Assembly: GCA_947478535.1 (NCBI GenBank) | Contig: CANJXD010000172.1 | Location: 1 to 10,341, forward strand | DNA: 10,341 nt | Direction of reading: 5' to 3' | Origin: Acetobacteraceae bacterium | Lineage (GTDB): Bacteria > Pseudomonadota > Alphaproteobacteria > Acetobacterales > Acetobacteraceae | Part shown: positions 1 to 5,619 of the stretch, in pieces | Position numbering within the stretch: the first letter of the stretch is position 1 | Layout: each line of letters opens with the position of its first letter | Made by a program: the position numbers and the translations under genes | Notes under the pieces: model-generated | Seen by the model: only the letters and a program-made list of their open reading frames with translations | Database searches by the model: none | What the model was told of the DNA's origin: nothing

Positions 1-458
1 CCGCCGAAGCCGCCATCGCCGCGCAGAAAGATGGTCTGTTCCACCGTCGCCAGCAGCGTCTCCGTCGCGACATCGATGATGTCCCGCGCCGTGTAGAGCA
101 GCGCGCCCTTGCCGGTCCCGCGATCGACCAGGCCGGTGACGCGAGACCGCCCGACCAACTCGCCTGCCACAGGCAGGGGCGCGTGGAGTTCGACCGCCTG
201 TTCGCCGGCGACGAGCCGCACCGCATCCACCCCCGTCGCCGGATCGCCCATCCAGAAGCCGGGATAGCCGAGCACGACGGGCATCGTCGGTAGCACGCGC
301 ATCGCCGGTCCTTCGGTGACGAAGGGCAGTTCCTCCGCCGCCATCGGGTCCTGCGCCGCACCGATCGACAGGGCATACAGCGCGCAATCCTGCCAGCGCA
401 GCGTCTGGCGGATCTCGGGGATGGGGTAGTTGAGCAGATGCTCATAGATGATGGGCAT
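1..458 (-). CDS. MaoC/hydratase-2 family enoyl-CoA hydratase, N-terminal part (gene runs off the left edge)
   Basis: Translating the minus strand from the ATG at 458 gives 152 complete codons without a stop before the window ends. The segment LYALSIGAAQDP at residues 27-38, followed by an E-E-L-P-F and V-L-P-T pattern (residues 42-58), is typical of the N-terminal hot-dog domain of hydratase-2 proteins (MaoC-like dehydratases, related to the hydratase part of peroxisomal multifunctional enzyme 2). Such enzymes add water to trans-2-enoyl-CoA to give (R)-3-hydroxyacyl-CoA in the cytoplasm. The catalytic D-x4-H motif normally sits in the C-terminal hot-dog domain, which lies outside the window, so activity cannot be judged here. 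The start is supported by a GAGG ribosome-binding site that overlaps the stop codon of the upstream acyl-CoA synthetase gene; the two are only 10 bp apart and probably translationally coupled. The family call is firm. The substrate is unknown. Confidence 0.85.
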   Translation of the reverse strand, partial: MPIIYEHLLNYPIPEIRQTLRWQDCALYALSIGAAQDPMAAEELPFVTEGPAMRVLPTMPVVLGYPGFWMGDPATGVDAVRLVAGEQAVELHAPLPVAGELVGRSRVTGLVDRGTGKGALLYTARDIIDVATETLLATVEQTIFLRGDGGFG

Positions 459-466
459 GGGCTGGA

Positions 467-471
467 CCTCA
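467..471 (-). promoter_or_regulatory. Ribosome-binding site overlapping an upstream stop codon
   Basis: On the minus strand the sequence reads TGAGG. TGA is the stop of the acyl-CoA synthetase gene, and GAGG lies 8 nt before the ATG at 458. This arrangement fixes the hydratase start and suggests that ribosomes ending one gene re-initiate on the next. Confidence 0.6.
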
Positions 472-2562
472 GGCGAGTTCGATCACGGCATCGGCGGCGA
501 AGGCGCCCTGCCTCGCCGGCAGGACGAGCAGCGGGTTCACCTCCGCGGAGAGCAGGCGCGGCCCCGCGGCAGCCGCGAAGCGTGACAGCGCGACGAATGC
601 GGCGACAAGGGCAGGGATATCCGCCTTCGGCCGGCCGCGCGCGCCATCCAACAACGGAAATCCCTTCAGGGACCGGATCATCGCTTCCGCCTTCGCCGCA
701 TCCACGGGGCAGGGCGCGAAGGCGACATCAGCAAAAATCTCGATGAAGACGCCGCCGAGGCCGACCATGGCGACTGGCCCGAAGACCGGATCGCGCAGCA
801 CCCCGAGCGCCATCTCGACGCCGCCGGACAGCTGCTTCGCCACCAGCACGCCATCGATCCGCGCACCGGGCGCGCGGTCCGCCGCGCGCGCCATCAGCGT
901 GGCGAAACCATCCGCCAGGGCGCCTTCGTCGGGGATGTTCAGGATGACGCCGCCGATCTCGCTTTTGTGCGGGATGTCGGGGGACAGGATTTTCGCCACC
1001 ACCGGGAAGCCGATGCCGCGCGCGGCGGCCAAAGCCTGCGCCACCGTCCGGCAGGCGGCTTCCGGCGCCATCTGCACGCCAGCGGTGCCGAGGATTCGCT
1101 TGGCCTCAGCCTCGTTCGGCACGGCGTCCGGCAGTACCACGGCGGGCAGGATTGCAGCCAATGGCGGGGGCTGTGCGAAGGCCGCGCCGAAGCGCCCCAT
1201 GGCGGCGAGGGCGACCACGGCGCGGGAGGGGTCCTCCATGCAGAGGAAGCCATCCGCCTCCCATTCCCGCATGCGCTCAGGTGGTGCGAGGATGGACAGG
1301 AGAAACAGCCGATCGGGGTGCCGGTCCAGCACCTTCTTCAACTCCGCGCGCAGGCGCGGCGCCATGGAGGGGCTCGCCCCCCATTGCGTGAAGAACGCGA
1401 TGACGGAGGCGTAGCCGCCATCCTCCACCATGCTTTCGGCGAAGCGACCGATCACCCCCATGTCGTTGAAGGCCTGGGCCGTGCAATCCACGGGGTTGAG
1501 AGGCGAGGCGAAGGGCACCAGCGCCTTCAGCCTGGCCTGCGCGTCCTCCGGCATCGGCGGCATGGGCAGGCCGGCGGCTTCCGCGGCATCCGAGATCAGC
1601 ACGCCGGCACCGCCGGAAATCGTCACCACGCCAAGCGTATTCGCCACCGGGTAGATGCGGCGCTGCGCGACGTAGCAGACATCGAGCAACTCCTCCGTCG
1701 TCTTCGCGCGATGCACGCCATACTCGGCCAGCACGGCATCGAAGATGCGGTCATCGCCGGCGATGGAGGCAGTGTGGGATTGCGCGGCAGCCTGACCGAG
1801 CGCGCTGCGCCCGACCTTCATCATCACCACGGGCTTGCGCGCGGCTCGCGCGGCGGCGAGGGCGGCGAGGAAGCGGGGGCCGTCCTGGATGCCCTCGGCA
1901 TAGGCGGCGATGACGTCCACCTCCTCGCTCTCGGCCATCCAGCCGATGAAATCGGCCAGGCCGAGATCGGCCTCGTTGCCGGTGGTGACGAGCACGGGCG
2001 TGCCGATGCCACGGTCCCGGGCCGCGGCGAACAGATGGCTGCCATAGGCGCCGGACTGGCTGGCGATGCCAACCCGGCCGGGGCGCGGCCAGCCATTCTC
2101 GAAGCTGGCGGAGAAGATGGGGAAGTAGCCGAGCGCGGCGTTGAACAGGCCGAGGCAGTTGGGGCCGACGAGGCGCATGCCATGCCGACGCGCCGCAGCC
2201 ACCAGGCGCGCCTGCATCGCCACCCCATCGCCGCCGACTTCGGCGAAGCCGGCGGTGAAGACGATGGCGGCGCCGCAGCCGCGCGCGCCGAGTTCCTCCA
2301 CCGCCTGGATCGCACCCTCTCCGGGGATGGCGATGATGGCGGCATCCGGGGCTTCGGGAAGGGCGCCGATGGAGGCGTAGGCGGGCAGGCCCTGCACGGT
2401 GGCGCGGTTCGGGTTCACCGGCATCAGCGCCCCGGCGAAGCCCTGACCGCGCATATAGGCAAGCGGCCGGCCGCCGATCCGCACGGGGTCATCGGAAGCG
2501 CCGATGATGGCCACGCTGCGCGGCCGCAGCAGCCGGTCCAGGGCTCGGAATGTCAGTGTCAC
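469..2562 (-). CDS. NDP-forming acyl-CoA synthetase (acetate--CoA ligase, ADP-forming, family)
   Basis: The 697-residue product has the single-chain layout of ADP/NDP-forming acyl-CoA synthetases. A CoA-binding Rossmann domain comes first (VAIIGASDDP at residues 17-26, VGPNCLG near 132-138). A succinyl-CoA-ligase-like domain follows (GIASQSGAYG near 165-174, and SHTASIAG at 262-269, where His263 should be the phosphohistidine). A C-terminal ATP-grasp domain ends the chain (PVVAKILSPDIPHKSEIGG near 520-538, GLGGVFIE near 601-608, SAEVNPL near 672-678). The reaction is reversible acid + CoA + NTP to acyl-CoA + NDP + phosphate in the cytosol. Characterised relatives act on acetate, short or branched acids, or hydroxycinnamates (for example FerA of Sphingobium); the substrate here cannot be read from sequence. 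The open frame extends upstream to a TTG at 2658, but that extension is Pro/Ala-rich and unlike the family. I chose the GTG at 2562, behind a GAGG/GGGGGAG stretch. A GTG at 2571 or a rare CTG at 2556 remain possible. The gene is followed directly by a MaoC hydratase. Confidence 0.93.
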   Translation of the reverse strand: MTLTFRALDRLLRPRSVAIIGASDDPVRIGGRPLAYMRGQGFAGALMPVNPNRATVQGLPAYASIGALPEAPDAAIIAIPGEGAIQAVEELGARGCGAAIVFTAGFAEVGGDGVAMQARLVAAARRHGMRLVGPNCLGLFNAALGYFPIFSASFENGWPRPGRVGIASQSGAYGSHLFAAARDRGIGTPVLVTTGNEADLGLADFIGWMAESEEVDVIAAYAEGIQDGPRFLAALAAARAARKPVVMMKVGRSALGQAAAQSHTASIAGDDRIFDAVLAEYGVHRAKTTEELLDVCYVAQRRIYPVANTLGVVTISGGAGVLISDAAEAAGLPMPPMPEDAQARLKALVPFASPLNPVDCTAQAFNDMGVIGRFAESMVEDGGYASVIAFFTQWGASPSMAPRLRAELKKVLDRHPDRLFLLSILAPPERMREWEADGFLCMEDPSRAVVALAAMGRFGAAFAQPPPLAAILPAVVLPDAVPNEAEAKRILGTAGVQMAPEAACRTVAQALAAARGIGFPVVAKILSPDIPHKSEIGGVILNIPDEGALADGFATLMARAADRAPGARIDGVLVAKQLSGGVEMALGVLRDPVFGPVAMVGLGGVFIEIFADVAFAPCPVDAAKAEAMIRSLKGFPLLDGARGRPKADIPALVAAFVALSRFAAAAGPRLLSAEVNPLLVLPARQGAFAADAVIELA

Positions 2563-2632
2563 CTCCCCCACCTCATGCGCGCGGCAGGGTGGTTCAGGCG
2601 GCGAGGCGGGGCAAGGGAGGGGGGGCAGCGCC

Positions 2633-2648
2633 GCGCCGGTGACGGCGC
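2633..2648 (-). terminator. Possible hairpin terminator after the small membrane-protein gene
   Basis: GCGCCG (2633-2638) and CGGCGC (2643-2648) form a perfect 6-bp stem around a 4-nt loop, 17 nt past the stop of the small membrane-protein gene in its direction of transcription. No U tract follows, and such stems arise easily in GC-rich DNA, so this is only a candidate. If it is not a terminator, the acyl-CoA synthetase gene may be co-transcribed with the gene at 2665-2973. Confidence 0.25.
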
Positions 2649-2664
2649 CGGCGGCCAATGCGCG

Positions 2665-2973
2665 TCAGCGGATGAGCAGGCTGATGGCGACGATGAACAG
2701 GGACAGCACGACGAGGGCACGCACAGCGGTCATCAGGTCGCTGGTCTTGCCGCGACTTTCCTCATCTTCGCTATCCCAGCCGGACGACACGACCGGGTAG
2801 CTCGGCCGATCCGGCGTGTTCACAGCGGCAACCGGAGTAGCGACCGCGGACGACGCGGCCACACGGACGGGCTGGTTGCCGTCGGCCAATCCTGCCGGGG
2901 GTCGCAGCCCGAGCAAGGTACGGGCGCCCTGCTGAATGTCTGCATCTGTTGCCATGTTCATCATCATCAACAT
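2665..2973 (-). CDS. Small uncharacterised protein with a C-terminal membrane anchor
   Basis: I do not recognise this protein. From the ATG at 2973 it is 102 residues. The N-terminal 20 or so residues are polar (ATDADIQQGARTLLGL). A low-complexity Ala/Val/Pro/Ser stretch follows (about residues 35-60), then an acidic patch (DSEDEES), then one hydrophobic segment (about 83-101, ALVVLSLFIVAISLLI) that ends almost at the C-terminus. No signal peptide is visible, so a tail-anchored inner-membrane protein with a cytoplasmic N-terminus is the simplest reading. The open frame continues upstream to 3162, but that part is coded by A+T-rich DNA resembling a promoter region and looks non-coding. Start choice is uncertain: methionines lie at codons 1, 3, 4, 5 and 7. 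The first has an AGGG 5 nt upstream; the last (2955) would give 96 residues. Its neighbours are a lytic transglycosylase upstream and the acyl-CoA synthetase downstream. Confidence 0.6.
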   Translation of the reverse strand: MLMMMNMATDADIQQGARTLLGLRPPAGLADGNQPVRVAASSAVATPVAAVNTPDRPSYPVVSSGWDSEDEESRGKTSDLMTAVRALVVLSLFIVAISLLIR

Positions 2974-3014
2974 TACGGCCCTGTTTGCCAGCACCCTAGA
3001 GTCGTAATCCGAAA

Positions 3015-3042
3015 AAAATATGACTCCCGTGCGAGAGAACAA
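3015..3042 (-). promoter_or_regulatory. Candidate sigma-70-type promoter for the small membrane-protein gene
   Basis: On the minus strand TTGTTC (3042-3037) is followed after 16 nt by TATTTT (3020-3015). The elements match the TTGACA/TATAAT consensus only partly, but they lie in the most A+T-rich part of the window. They would place transcription start about 35 nt before the ATG at 2973. This is inference from pattern only. Confidence 0.3.
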
Positions 3043-3052
3043 GCCTATGTTC
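3037..3052. promoter_or_regulatory. Candidate operator palindrome GAACA-N6-TGTTC
   Basis: GAACA (3037-3041) and TGTTC (3048-3052) are perfect inverted arms around 6 nt. The site covers the proposed -35 element of the small membrane-protein gene, where a dimeric repressor would block transcription. The spacing does not match the direct-repeat alphaproteobacterial LexA site. No regulator gene lies in the window, so the binding protein is unknown. Confidence 0.3.
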
Positions 3053-3150
3053 CACAACCTATGCGGGAAAAATTTAATATTGTTACTGCCATTGGGCTTT
3101 GCCGCAGCGAATTCATGCAAGATTTCGCAAGAATCCGACCCTGGAGAGGC

Positions 3151-3166
3151 TGGCTTGGGCAAGCCA
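3151..3166. repeat. Short inverted repeat downstream of the transglycosylase gene
   Basis: TGGCTT (3151-3156) and AAGCCA (3161-3166) pair around the 4-nt loop GGGC. In the minus-strand transcript it lies about 130 nt past the transglycosylase stop. It lacks a following U tract. It could help end or stabilise the 3' end of that mRNA. Confidence 0.3.
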
Positions 3167-3183
3167 AATCCTACGTCGCAGAG

Positions 3184-3215
3184 CGCTCTCCGTCGAATTC
3201 ACATCCTGGAGAGCG
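3184..3215. terminator. Inverted repeat, possible 3' hairpin of the transglycosylase transcript
   Basis: CGCTCTCC (3184-3191) and GGAGAGCG (3208-3215) are perfect 8-bp inverted arms around a 16-nt loop, starting about 80 nt beyond the transglycosylase stop in its direction of transcription. No U run follows, so a classical intrinsic terminator is not shown. It could mark the 3' end of the mRNA or be a protein-binding site. Confidence 0.3.
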
Positions 3216-3294
3216 AAGTTGGAGCGAAGGCATTCGCCGGGGCGTGCGCGCCGAGAGCCCTGATCCCGAGTCGCGTCCGAACCGGCGCCAGGTC

Positions 3295-4728
3295 TCAGGC
3301 GCCCGGGGCGACGATCATGCAGGCGCCACGGCCGCGCAGACGCTCACAAGCCTGTTCGGCGGCGCCGCGATTGGCAAGGCCGAGCACGCGCGCGCGATAC
3401 AGCGTGCCGCGGCCCTGCGCGGCAGGTTCGACCAGCGCGCGGGTGCCGTTGGCGCCCACCTGGTCTCGCGCCTGGCCGGCCGCGGTGCGGGCCAGGTTTT
3501 CCGATGCGAAGGCGCCGACCTGCACGCCCCAGGCCCCACCGGCGGCGGGCACCACGGCGGCGGCCGGGCGGGCTGCCATCGGCAGCGTGCCGGCATGCGC
3601 CTGCGGGATGAGGGAAAAGCCACGCGTTACCGGCGCCGGCGCAGCAGCCAGCGCCATCGGGGCGGCTTGGCGGAACGGCATGCTGGACGGCTGGGACCCG
3701 AGTGGCGCAGCCGGGGCAGCAGTGAAGGCGGCACCCGGCGCGGGCGGCAGCGACTCCGCGCGGATCGTACCGGGGTCGCCAAGGCTGACCACCGGGTCCA
3801 TCCGCGCGACTCGGTCGCCGGGGCTCTCGATGGGTTCCATCCGGGTCTGGAAATCGCCAGGGCTGGCGATCGGCGCCATGGCGACGACGGCGGGTGCCAC
3901 GAAGGCGGGTGCGGAAGCACCGGCGGAGGCGATCTGCGTCCGAGCCGGCGGAAGCGGGGCGGCGGCGAAACCGGTGCTGCCATCGGGGATCGGCTCCATC
4001 CGGACCACCGGGCCCGGCGGCAGGGACGCCATCTGCACGCCAGGGTCCACGGCGCGGCGTTGTTCGCGCAGGGCGAGCATGGTGGCGGCATCGCCGCGGC
4101 GCGGCCCGGCCGGGATGTTCAGCGGGATCTCGGCGGCGGCATAGACCTCCGGCGCCGCGCGGCGGTTCGGCTGGGCCCCGGCGATGCGCGGCCCGATTCG
4201 GGCCACGTAGTTGCGGGTTTCATCCGGCAGGCCGCGATTGCCCCAGAGGTAGTCTTCCAGGCGGCGCGGGCCGGCATTGTAGGCGGCGAGGAAGGCCGGC
4301 GCGCCATAAAGTTCATACATCTCCCGCACATAGGCGGTGCCGGCCATCAGGTTATCCCAGGGGTGGTAGGCATCCGTCCCCAGGCCGTAGCGGCCGGCGA
4401 GTTCTCGGTAGGTGCCGGGCATGACCTGCATCAGCCCCATGGCACCAACGCGGGAGGTGGCGCTTACGCGGCCGGCGGATTCCTGGCGCATGACTTCGCG
4501 GATCCAGCGTTCCGGTACATCGAAGCGGCGGGACGCCTGCTGGATCCAGGGGCCCCAGGGGTCGCCTGGCGGGCCCGGCGGCTCATAGGACGCAGGGCGC
4601 ACCCATTCGCTCGGCGCGGCGGCGACCACGGCAGGGCGCTGCGGCGTCTGCGCGCAGGCCGCCAACACGCCCAGCATCAGGCAGGCGGCGAAAGGGCGGA
4701 ACCGCCCCGCAGCGCTGAACCCGACCAT
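3295..4728 (-). CDS. Lipoprotein lytic transglycosylase with SLT and SPOR domains
   Basis: The 477-residue product starts with a lipoprotein signal peptide ending in the lipobox LAAC, so Cys25 should be lipidated. Residues about 58-175 are an SLT (lysozyme-like) domain: RQESAGR with the catalytic Glu83, GAMGLMQVMPGTY (95-107) and AAYNAGP (148-154). Such enzymes cleave the MurNAc-GlcNAc bond of peptidoglycan in the periplasm, forming 1,6-anhydro ends. Residues about 399-474 (GAWGVQVGAFASENLARTAA onward) form a SPOR domain, which in other proteins binds denuded glycan strands at division septa. The order, SLT first and SPOR last, recalls RlpA in domain pairing but with a different catalytic domain. 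The roughly 200-residue linker is Pro/Ala-rich and contains three 13-residue repeats. The start is well supported by AAGGAG 6 nt upstream of the ATG. It is divergent from a glycine-zipper lipoprotein, so both are envelope genes sharing one intergenic region. Confidence 0.93.
   Translation of the reverse strand: MVGFSAAGRFRPFAACLMLGVLAACAQTPQRPAVVAAAPSEWVRPASYEPPGPPGDPWGPWIQQASRRFDVPERWIREVMRQESAGRVSATSRVGAMGLMQVMPGTYRELAGRYGLGTDAYHPWDNLMAGTAYVREMYELYGAPAFLAAYNAGPRRLEDYLWGNRGLPDETRNYVARIGPRIAGAQPNRRAAPEVYAAAEIPLNIPAGPRRGDAATMLALREQRRAVDPGVQMASLPPGPVVRMEPIPDGSTGFAAAPLPPARTQIASAGASAPAFVAPAVVAMAPIASPGDFQTRMEPIESPGDRVARMDPVVSLGDPGTIRAESLPPAPGAAFTAAPAAPLGSQPSSMPFRQAAPMALAAAPAPVTRGFSLIPQAHAGTLPMAARPAAAVVPAAGGAWGVQVGAFASENLARTAAGQARDQVGANGTRALVEPAAQGRGTLYRARVLGLANRGAAEQACERLRGRGACMIVAPGA
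3757..3873 (-). repeat. Three tandem 39-bp (13-residue) repeats in the transglycosylase linker
   Basis: Residues 286-298, 299-311 and 312-324 of the transglycosylase follow the pattern P-[IV]-x-S-[PL]-G-D-x3-R-M-[ED]. The first two copies are close at DNA level as well (the plus strand shows GGGTTCCATCCG and GGGTCCATCCG blocks 39 bp apart), while the third is degenerate. A related RMEPIPDG segment lies upstream at residues 243-250. The pattern suggests internal duplication in a flexible periplasmic linker; a role in binding or spacing is unknown. Confidence 0.75.
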
Positions 4729-4777
4729 GCCCTACTCCTTGTCCAATAACGGGACCCGGTCCACGAGGCCTGCCCCC

Positions 4778-4813
4778 CTGGCCGCCGCATCGCCCCCGAT
4801 GCAAACGGCCCAG
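4778..4813 (-). promoter_or_regulatory. Extended hairpin in the probable 5' leader of the transglycosylase mRNA
   Basis: GCATCG (4787-4792) and CGATGC (4797-4802) form a perfect 6-bp stem with a CCCC/GGGG tetraloop. Beyond a small 2/3-nt internal loop, CTGGCCG (4778-4784) pairs with CGGCCCAG (4806-4813) with one bulged base. That is 13 paired positions in 36 nt. In minus-strand RNA it would lie 50-85 nt before the transglycosylase ATG if transcription starts further upstream. It may be a leader structure, an attenuator or a chance fold in GC-rich DNA. Confidence 0.4.
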
Positions 4814-4834
4814 GCTGACCCTCGATCTCCGTCC

Positions 4835-4878
4835 CGTCGTTCGGGAAACAGCCCGGCGGGATAGACCCGCCAACGACG
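4835..4878. promoter_or_regulatory. Branched inverted-repeat structure
   Basis: CGTCGTT (4835-4841) pairs with AACGACG (4872-4878) as an outer 7-bp stem. Inside it GGCGGG (4855-4860) pairs with CCCGCC (4866-4871), and CGGG (4842-4845) can pair with CCCG (4852-4855, sharing one base). The fold resembles a small three-way junction. It lies about 110-150 nt from the transglycosylase start and about 200 nt from the lipoprotein start. It matches no riboswitch class I can name. Confidence 0.3.
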
Positions 4879-4974
4879 AACGCCACCGGTAACCCATGCC
4901 GGGGCGCGGAAGCAAGGACGAGATAGAGGCAAACACCGCCGTGATCCTGCCATGCTGCTGGCGGAACATCGCGG

Positions 4975-5008
4975 TTCCGGTCGCGCTGCGCGTGCATTCC
5001 GGTATGAT
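4975..5008 (+). promoter_or_regulatory. Candidate promoter and direct repeats ahead of the glycine-zipper lipoprotein gene
   Basis: A TATGAT hexamer (5003-5008) resembles a -10 element, but no good -35 hexamer sits 16-18 nt upstream. Instead the heptamer TTCCGGT occurs twice, at 4975-4981 and 4997-5003, 22 bp apart (about two helical turns), the second ending at the -10. This would suit an activator-dependent promoter. The 5' leader would be about 60 nt. The evidence is pattern only. Confidence 0.3.
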
Positions 5009-5075
5009 ATGGCTCTGTTCGATGCTGCCTCGGCGGTGCCTGACCCGGCGCTGCCACCACGAAGGGTGAGACCCG

Positions 5076-5609
5076 ATGCGCCTGTCCCAGATTTCCCTCT
5101 CCCGCGCCCTGCCGCTCGCCGCGGCGCTGGCCCTGTTGGCCGTGGTGCCGGCCTGCGCGCCGGCCAATACCGGCACCACCTATTCGTCCCGCGCCATGGG
5201 GGGCGCGGCCTATGTCGATTACGGCACCATCGTCGGCACCCGCCCGGTGACGGTCGCCGGCAGCCAGACCGGCGTCGGCACGGTGGGTGGCGCGGTGGCC
5301 GGCGGCCTCGCGGGCAGCTTCATCGGCGGGGATTGGCGCTCCAACGCCATCGCCGGCGTCGGCGGCGCCATCCTTGGCGGACTGGCCGGCACCGCGATCG
5401 AGCGCGGCGTGACGCAGGGCCAGGCGGTGGAATTCATCGTCCGCCAGGATCGCGGCGGCGACATCGCCGTGGTGCAGACGAATGAGGAAGGGCTGCAGGC
5501 CGGGGACCGCGTGGTGATCAGCCGCGGTGACCGGGTCCGCCTCTCCCGCGCCGCCGGGGGTCCGGTGCCGCCGATGACGACGCAGCCCGGCGGCGTGGTC
5601 AACAAGTAG
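5076..5609 (+). CDS. Glycine-zipper outer-membrane lipoprotein (SlyB/17-kDa antigen type)
   Basis: The 177-residue product begins with a signal peptide (positively charged start, hydrophobic ALPLAAALALLAVVP) ending at Cys27 in VVPAC, a lipobox-like site. Residues about 66-108 have the glycine-zipper pattern of the 17-kDa surface antigen/SlyB family: GGAVAGGLAGSFIGG (71-85), then GGAILGGLAGTAIERG (96-111). Two short G-x3-G hydrophobic stretches are thought to insert into the membrane. Residues about 115-160 form a small predicted beta domain (VEFIVRQDRGGDIAVVQ, then DRVVISRGDRVRL), as in SlyB. Known relatives stabilise the outer membrane and respond to envelope stress; the exact role here is inferred. 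An AAGGG/GTGAG stretch precedes the ATG. It is divergent from the transglycosylase and 92 bp ahead of the export cluster, separated by a terminator-like hairpin, so it is probably its own transcription unit. Confidence 0.88.
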   Translation: MRLSQISLSRALPLAAALALLAVVPACAPANTGTTYSSRAMGGAAYVDYGTIVGTRPVTVAGSQTGVGTVGGAVAGGLAGSFIGGDWRSNAIAGVGGAILGGLAGTAIERGVTQGQAVEFIVRQDRGGDIAVVQTNEEGLQAGDRVVISRGDRVRLSRAAGGPVPPMTTQPGGVVNK

Positions 5610-5619
5610 CGTCTGGTGC

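Larger units (their letters stand above)
2974..3294. other. A+T-rich intergenic region between two minus-strand genes
   Basis: These 321 bp separate the transglycosylase stop from the small membrane-protein start. The part from about 3000 to 3125 is markedly richer in A+T than the rest of the window (runs such as AAAAAAATA and AAAAATTTAATATT), as expected for a promoter region in a GC-rich genome. The part nearer the transglycosylase (3140-3294) holds two inverted repeats listed separately. I find no convincing gene. An open plus-strand frame from 3020 begins with a signal-like stretch but runs antisense into the transglycosylase. Confidence 0.6.
4729..5075. promoter_or_regulatory. Divergent intergenic region of two envelope-lipoprotein genes
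   Basis: These 347 bp lie between the start codons of the transglycosylase (minus) and the glycine-zipper lipoprotein (plus), so promoters for both should lie here. I see an AAGGAG ribosome-binding site for the transglycosylase (4735-4740), two groups of inverted repeats (4778-4813 and 4835-4878) and a TATGAT -10-like hexamer at 5003-5008 facing the lipoprotein gene. No convincing small gene is present; the open frames crossing it are shadows of the flanking genes. Confidence 0.6.

Noticed and set aside
2563..2658. N-terminal extension of the acyl-CoA synthetase to the TTG at 2658
   Set aside because: It adds a Pro/Ala/Cys-rich stretch not seen in the family, and a TTG start without a ribosome-binding site is unlikely.
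2974..3162. N-terminal extension of the small membrane protein up to 3162
   Set aside because: The extension runs through the A+T-rich region with the candidate promoter and differs in composition from the rest. Starts at 2973 or 2955 fit better.
3757..3873. CRISPR-like array
   Set aside because: The 39-bp units are directly adjacent with no spacers, are degenerate and keep the reading frame, so they are protein repeats.
3020..4144. A plus-strand frame beginning with a signal-peptide-like stretch (MFHNLCGKNLILLLPLGFAA)
   Set aside because: The hydrophobic start is coded by the A+T-rich intergenic DNA and the rest is a low-complexity shadow of the transglycosylase. There is no good ribosome-binding site or mature domain.
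967..4749. A 1260-codon open frame on the plus strand, antisense to three genes and crossing the intergenic region
   Set aside because: Its translation is dominated by Gly, Arg, His and Ala with no domain pattern, and it lies opposite well-supported genes. Long antisense frames are common in GC-rich DNA because stop codons are rare.
4583..5179. Overlapping minus-strand frames across the divergent intergenic region
   Set aside because: Their translations are Arg/Gly/Ser-rich without motifs and overlap two well-supported genes. They are GC-driven shadows.
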